64,000 nt of DNA from NCBI GenBank assembly GCA_947034885.2, contig OX344750.2, positions 30,924,821 through 30,988,820 on the forward strand. The letters run 5' to 3'. A program made the position numbers and the translations under genes. Source of the DNA: Thuidium tamariscinum (taxonomy: Eukaryota > Streptophyta > Bryopsida > Hypnales > Thuidiaceae). Below the pieces are notes generated by a model that was given only the letters and a program-made list of their open reading frames with translations, ran no database searches and had not been told where the DNA came from. This document shows positions 61,508 to 64,000 of this stretch, in pieces; positions within the stretch are counted from its first letter, which is position 1; every line of letters starts with the position of its first letter.

Positions 61508-62092
61508 TTAAAGTAAACCATTCCATGACAAGCCAACTACCTAATACAGACATCTATCAAACGACCCATTACAATTTTCCATAAATTCATGCAAAGTTTT
61601 TTCTAATTAATGTAAATAAGACTTCATTAGGTATATCAATGGCTGAAATCAATGTTTTGAGTGATGGTTATAAAGATAGTAGAGACTATTTTAGGAACTT
61701 GCACCTTTCTAGTATTATTTTATTACATGAACTAATTTTTTCTTATTCCTGTATGTCATGTCTATGTTAGAAAATATTTCAACCATGTTAGAAAATTTTG
61801 TAATTGCATAAGGTGGTTTGATGACCACCATGGGTATAGTTTTTAATGGCTTTGGAGTAGACTTAAGACTGTTGTAAGTCATTTGTCCAGTTCACTTCAA
61901 AAACTTGTAACAAATTCATACTCCCTAAAAAATAAAATTTTAGTTCATCTCCCCATTTCTCATATTTGCCTTTATATAGAAAAAAATTAAAATGTTTCAA
62001 ATATATCAACAAGGCAAACCAATCAATCTACTTGTCATTCTAGACTAGTTTATTCTAATCATAATAGAATGATTCAAAACTTCTAATCTATA

Positions 62093-62330
62093 CAACGATG
62101 CTAGTATGTGAGCATAGAAGTGTGAGCTTATGAGCCTTGAGCCTAAATATTAGTAAGTATACTACACTCATTGAAGGTGTTTATAACACAAACACCTATA
62201 ATATAGGTGTTTAGAACATAAATACACTATAACTATGGAGGTGTTTAGAGTATAGACACCTATACTATAGGTGTATAGAATTCTAAGCTCATAGGCTTAC
62301 ACTTTCTATGCTCACATACTAGCAACCGTG
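62093..62330. mobile_element. Mutator-type MITE, 238 bp, second copy
   Basis: Ends CAACGATGCTAGTATGTGAG and CTCACATACTAGCAACCGTG; 10-bp flanks CTAATCTATA and GTAATATATA agree at 8 of 10 positions. Same length as 38559-38796. Confidence 0.85.
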
Positions 62331-62631
62331 GTAATATATAGGTCTAAAGAATCATTTTCAAAATTTTATTTAAAAGAATAATGATTTTTATGTAGTGTTT
62401 TTGGGCTACCCAAGATGCCTATCAAGCAATGAAAATTACATATCATGCAATAGCTTTTTAACCATGCAATCAAAAGTTATGAAAATTGTTGAACCTTAAA
62501 GATACTCCTTGGGTTGTTGGATACATGTTGTGTGAAAATTTCAAATAAAAAAATAAAAAATCCATCTGTAGTGAGCTACCTAAAATTGTTATATTGCTCA
62601 AAAAATCCAATTTGGTCCTTTAGAGATTAAT

Positions 62632-63629
62632 CGGTCAATGCAAGAAACAATGGTCCGCCTATTTTCCATCACAATGGGATTATGGAGATAACCTAGTATT
62701 GTCTATTATAACTTTTGATGCAAAAGTCCAATGAATATGAAATTTTTATTGAACATGTCTAGCTTTGATAATTACATCCTTTTTTTTTAGAAATTAAAAA
62801 AAAAATTATTTAAAAATCGTTTTTGTTGAGTTGTCACAAGGTGTGGTTTAGGGATTTTTACTACATTATGAGTTCCCAAATTTAATGATTTGTAGTCAAA
62901 ATTTTCATGGTCTATTATTTGCATAGTAGTAAAGTATATATCTTTCAAAAAAAATTTAAAATATGTTATTTTATGTCCTTTATAAGTCCATATGAATGTA
63001 AATAGATTAATAAAACTTCCATTGCATACAATTTTTGAATATTGAAGATGGCTCTTAGATCATTCTTTTGGTGAAATCTCATCACCATCAACTCTTCCCA
63101 AATGGTCAAATTTAAAACAAACAAACTATTTCTTCTATTTTTTAGAATTAAAATGTGAAAATATCAATTTTCATGAAATCTTTTACTTATAGCAAATTTT
63201 ATTAAAATGGTGGTATTCTATACCATCTTTTAATTTTAGACTACATAGTCTGAACTAAAAACTGACATCTAGGATTGGTATAGATTTTTAGACATCTAAG
63301 ACACATATAGATTTCAAAAATTTATGACAAATTCAGATTTCAAAATACGTGATGTCATCATGATATGGTTTAAACTATAAAAAAAGTCAAAGTAATGGAA
63401 TCTTGCCATTTTAATGAAATTGGCAATACTTTTCTAATTCTCCTACTTAAACAATTTTTCTATGCTTTTCCTTTCTAGAGTACCTTCTTTATATTGAAGG
63501 TATATACAAATATACAATAAAATATTTTTCACATTTTCTTTAAATTATTTTTTAATTTTAAAATACTCGTAGAAAAATAAATATAGTAGAAAATGCTACA
63601 AAATTGTATGGTGTTTCTTGCAATGACCC
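62632..63629. mobile_element. GGGTCA-family element (subfamily II, 998 bp with insertion)
   Basis: Ends CGGTCAATGCAAGAAAC and GTTTCTTGCAATGACCC, duplication TAAT (62628-62631, 63630-63633). It landed on the TTAAT at the right edge of the 60367-62626 element and itself holds the MITE at 63192-63424. Confidence 0.9.
63192..63424. mobile_element. MITE with AATTTTATTAAAATGG ends
   Basis: Ends GCAAATTTTATTAAAATGG and CCATTTTAATGAAATTGGC; TACTT on both sides may be the target duplication. Interior shares TAGTCTGAACTAAAAACTGACATC-like sequence with 24048-24354. Confidence 0.75.
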
Positions 63630-64000
63630 TAATTTTGGATCATAGTCCCCAATATTAAAAATTCCAACAATATTTCAATTTGCAAAGTGTGACAAACTAG
63701 CTAAATTGATATTTAAATATAAAATGTTTTTTGAAAATTTCTAAGAAATAAGGAATTTGATTGCTATCAAGTTAGCCATGTTCAATAAAAATTTCAAGTT
63801 CATTGAATTTATGCTTTAAAAGTTATAGCACATGAAAACTTTGTCATTCCAAGAGTTGAAAGTGTGACAAAATAATACTAATCTTTCTTCCAAATTCCAA
63901 TCACTTTGTACTCTTGTAGTACTTCTAATATAGAGTACAAAAATTGTAGTTTTGGCAAAATGCTATTGAAAACGTTTTTCTTTTTTTGCACCCACCCTAT

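Larger units (their letters stand above)
60367..62626. mobile_element. TTAA-type element with about 230-bp terminal inverted repeats
   Basis: Left arm 60367-60600 (CCCCTAAAAGACAAAGTTGC..., TATTGCATGATATGTCATTT) mirrors 62395-62626. TTAA flanks at 60363-60366 and 62627-62630. It carries inside it the hairpin at 60676, the TTAA element at 60784 and the Mutator-type MITE at 62093. Confidence 0.82.
56780..63895. mobile_element. Second layer: GGGTCA-family element (subfamily II), opposite orientation
   Basis: Left end GGGTCATTGCGAGAAAG. Body segments appear in order between the inserted elements: to 56914, from 57660 or 59016 to 59066, 60020 to 60366, then 63634 to about 63895, each matching successive parts of the copy at 36996-37687. 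The right terminus is degraded (about CTTTCTTCCAAATTCC). Confidence 0.6.
56287..63997. mobile_element. Outermost layer of a nested transposon stack (GGGTGA family)
   Basis: Left end GGGTGATTGGAAGAAAG with subfamily II body to about 56.76 kb. At the window edge GAAAACGTTTTTCTTTTTTTGC then ACCCACCC matches the other end of subfamily II. If they belong together, the copy has been stretched to 7.7 kb by insertions. The left flank is TGTA; the right flank TAT is cut by the window end and does not match fully, so pairing is uncertain. Confidence 0.4.

Noticed and set aside
1-64000. CRISPR arrays, operons, ribosome binding sites, prophage
   Set aside because: Direct repeats here are transposon ends or satellites, and the introns and TATA promoters show a eukaryote.

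Overview
The window reads as nuclear DNA of a land plant, most likely a seed-free one (moss, lycophyte, fern or similar; the species cannot be named from the sequence). Reasons: a very long, intron-containing DYW-type pentatricopeptide repeat (PPR) gene built of almost identical P-L-S triplets, a plant-specific PDF motif, GT-AG introns, telo-box-like AAACCCTA motifs, and plant-type MITEs. The DNA is very AT-rich and gene-poor. Three islands of more complex, less AT-rich sequence (about 9.5-17.6 kb, 30.9-33.8 kb and 39.2-42.6 kb) hold the gene signals; nearly everything else is old transposon-derived sequence.

Layout. 0.66-1.86 kb: CACTA-like element with many short subterminal repeats. 1.9-2.9 kb (-): dead gypsy-type gag with a zinc knuckle. 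6.4-7.0 kb: Stowaway-like MITE. 8.2-9.1 kb: long inverted repeat. 9.5-9.7 kb: possible piggyBac-type cysteine-rich tail. 11.8-17.6 kb: five-exon gene whose splice phases all agree, predicting a 1615-residue protein: N-terminal leader, PDF motif, ten near-identical 101-residue PLS triplets, E/E+ and a complete DYW deaminase. 22.7-24.6 kb: 174-bp tandem array. 25.0 kb: near-perfect CACTA hairpin. 31.3-32.2 kb (+) and 40.1-40.5 kb (-): two small TATA-driven genes for short cysteine-containing proteins. 48.0-49.4 kb: pogo-like foldback element.

The most striking layer is the transposons of 34-38, 42.6-45.5 and 56.3-64.0 kb. One family of about 730 bp has termini GGGTSAWTGCAAGAAACACTTG and exact 4-bp target duplications. 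A second has CCC(C/T) termini and TTAA duplications, as in piggyBac-type elements. These insert into one another, up to several levels deep, and the duplications let the order of insertion be read from sequence alone.

The protein gene probably acts in an organelle as a C-to-U RNA editing factor; its homogenised array and its N-terminal PDF motif (otherwise known to me from organellar single-strand DNA-binding OSB proteins) are its unusual traits. No RNA genes or CRISPR arrays were recognised.
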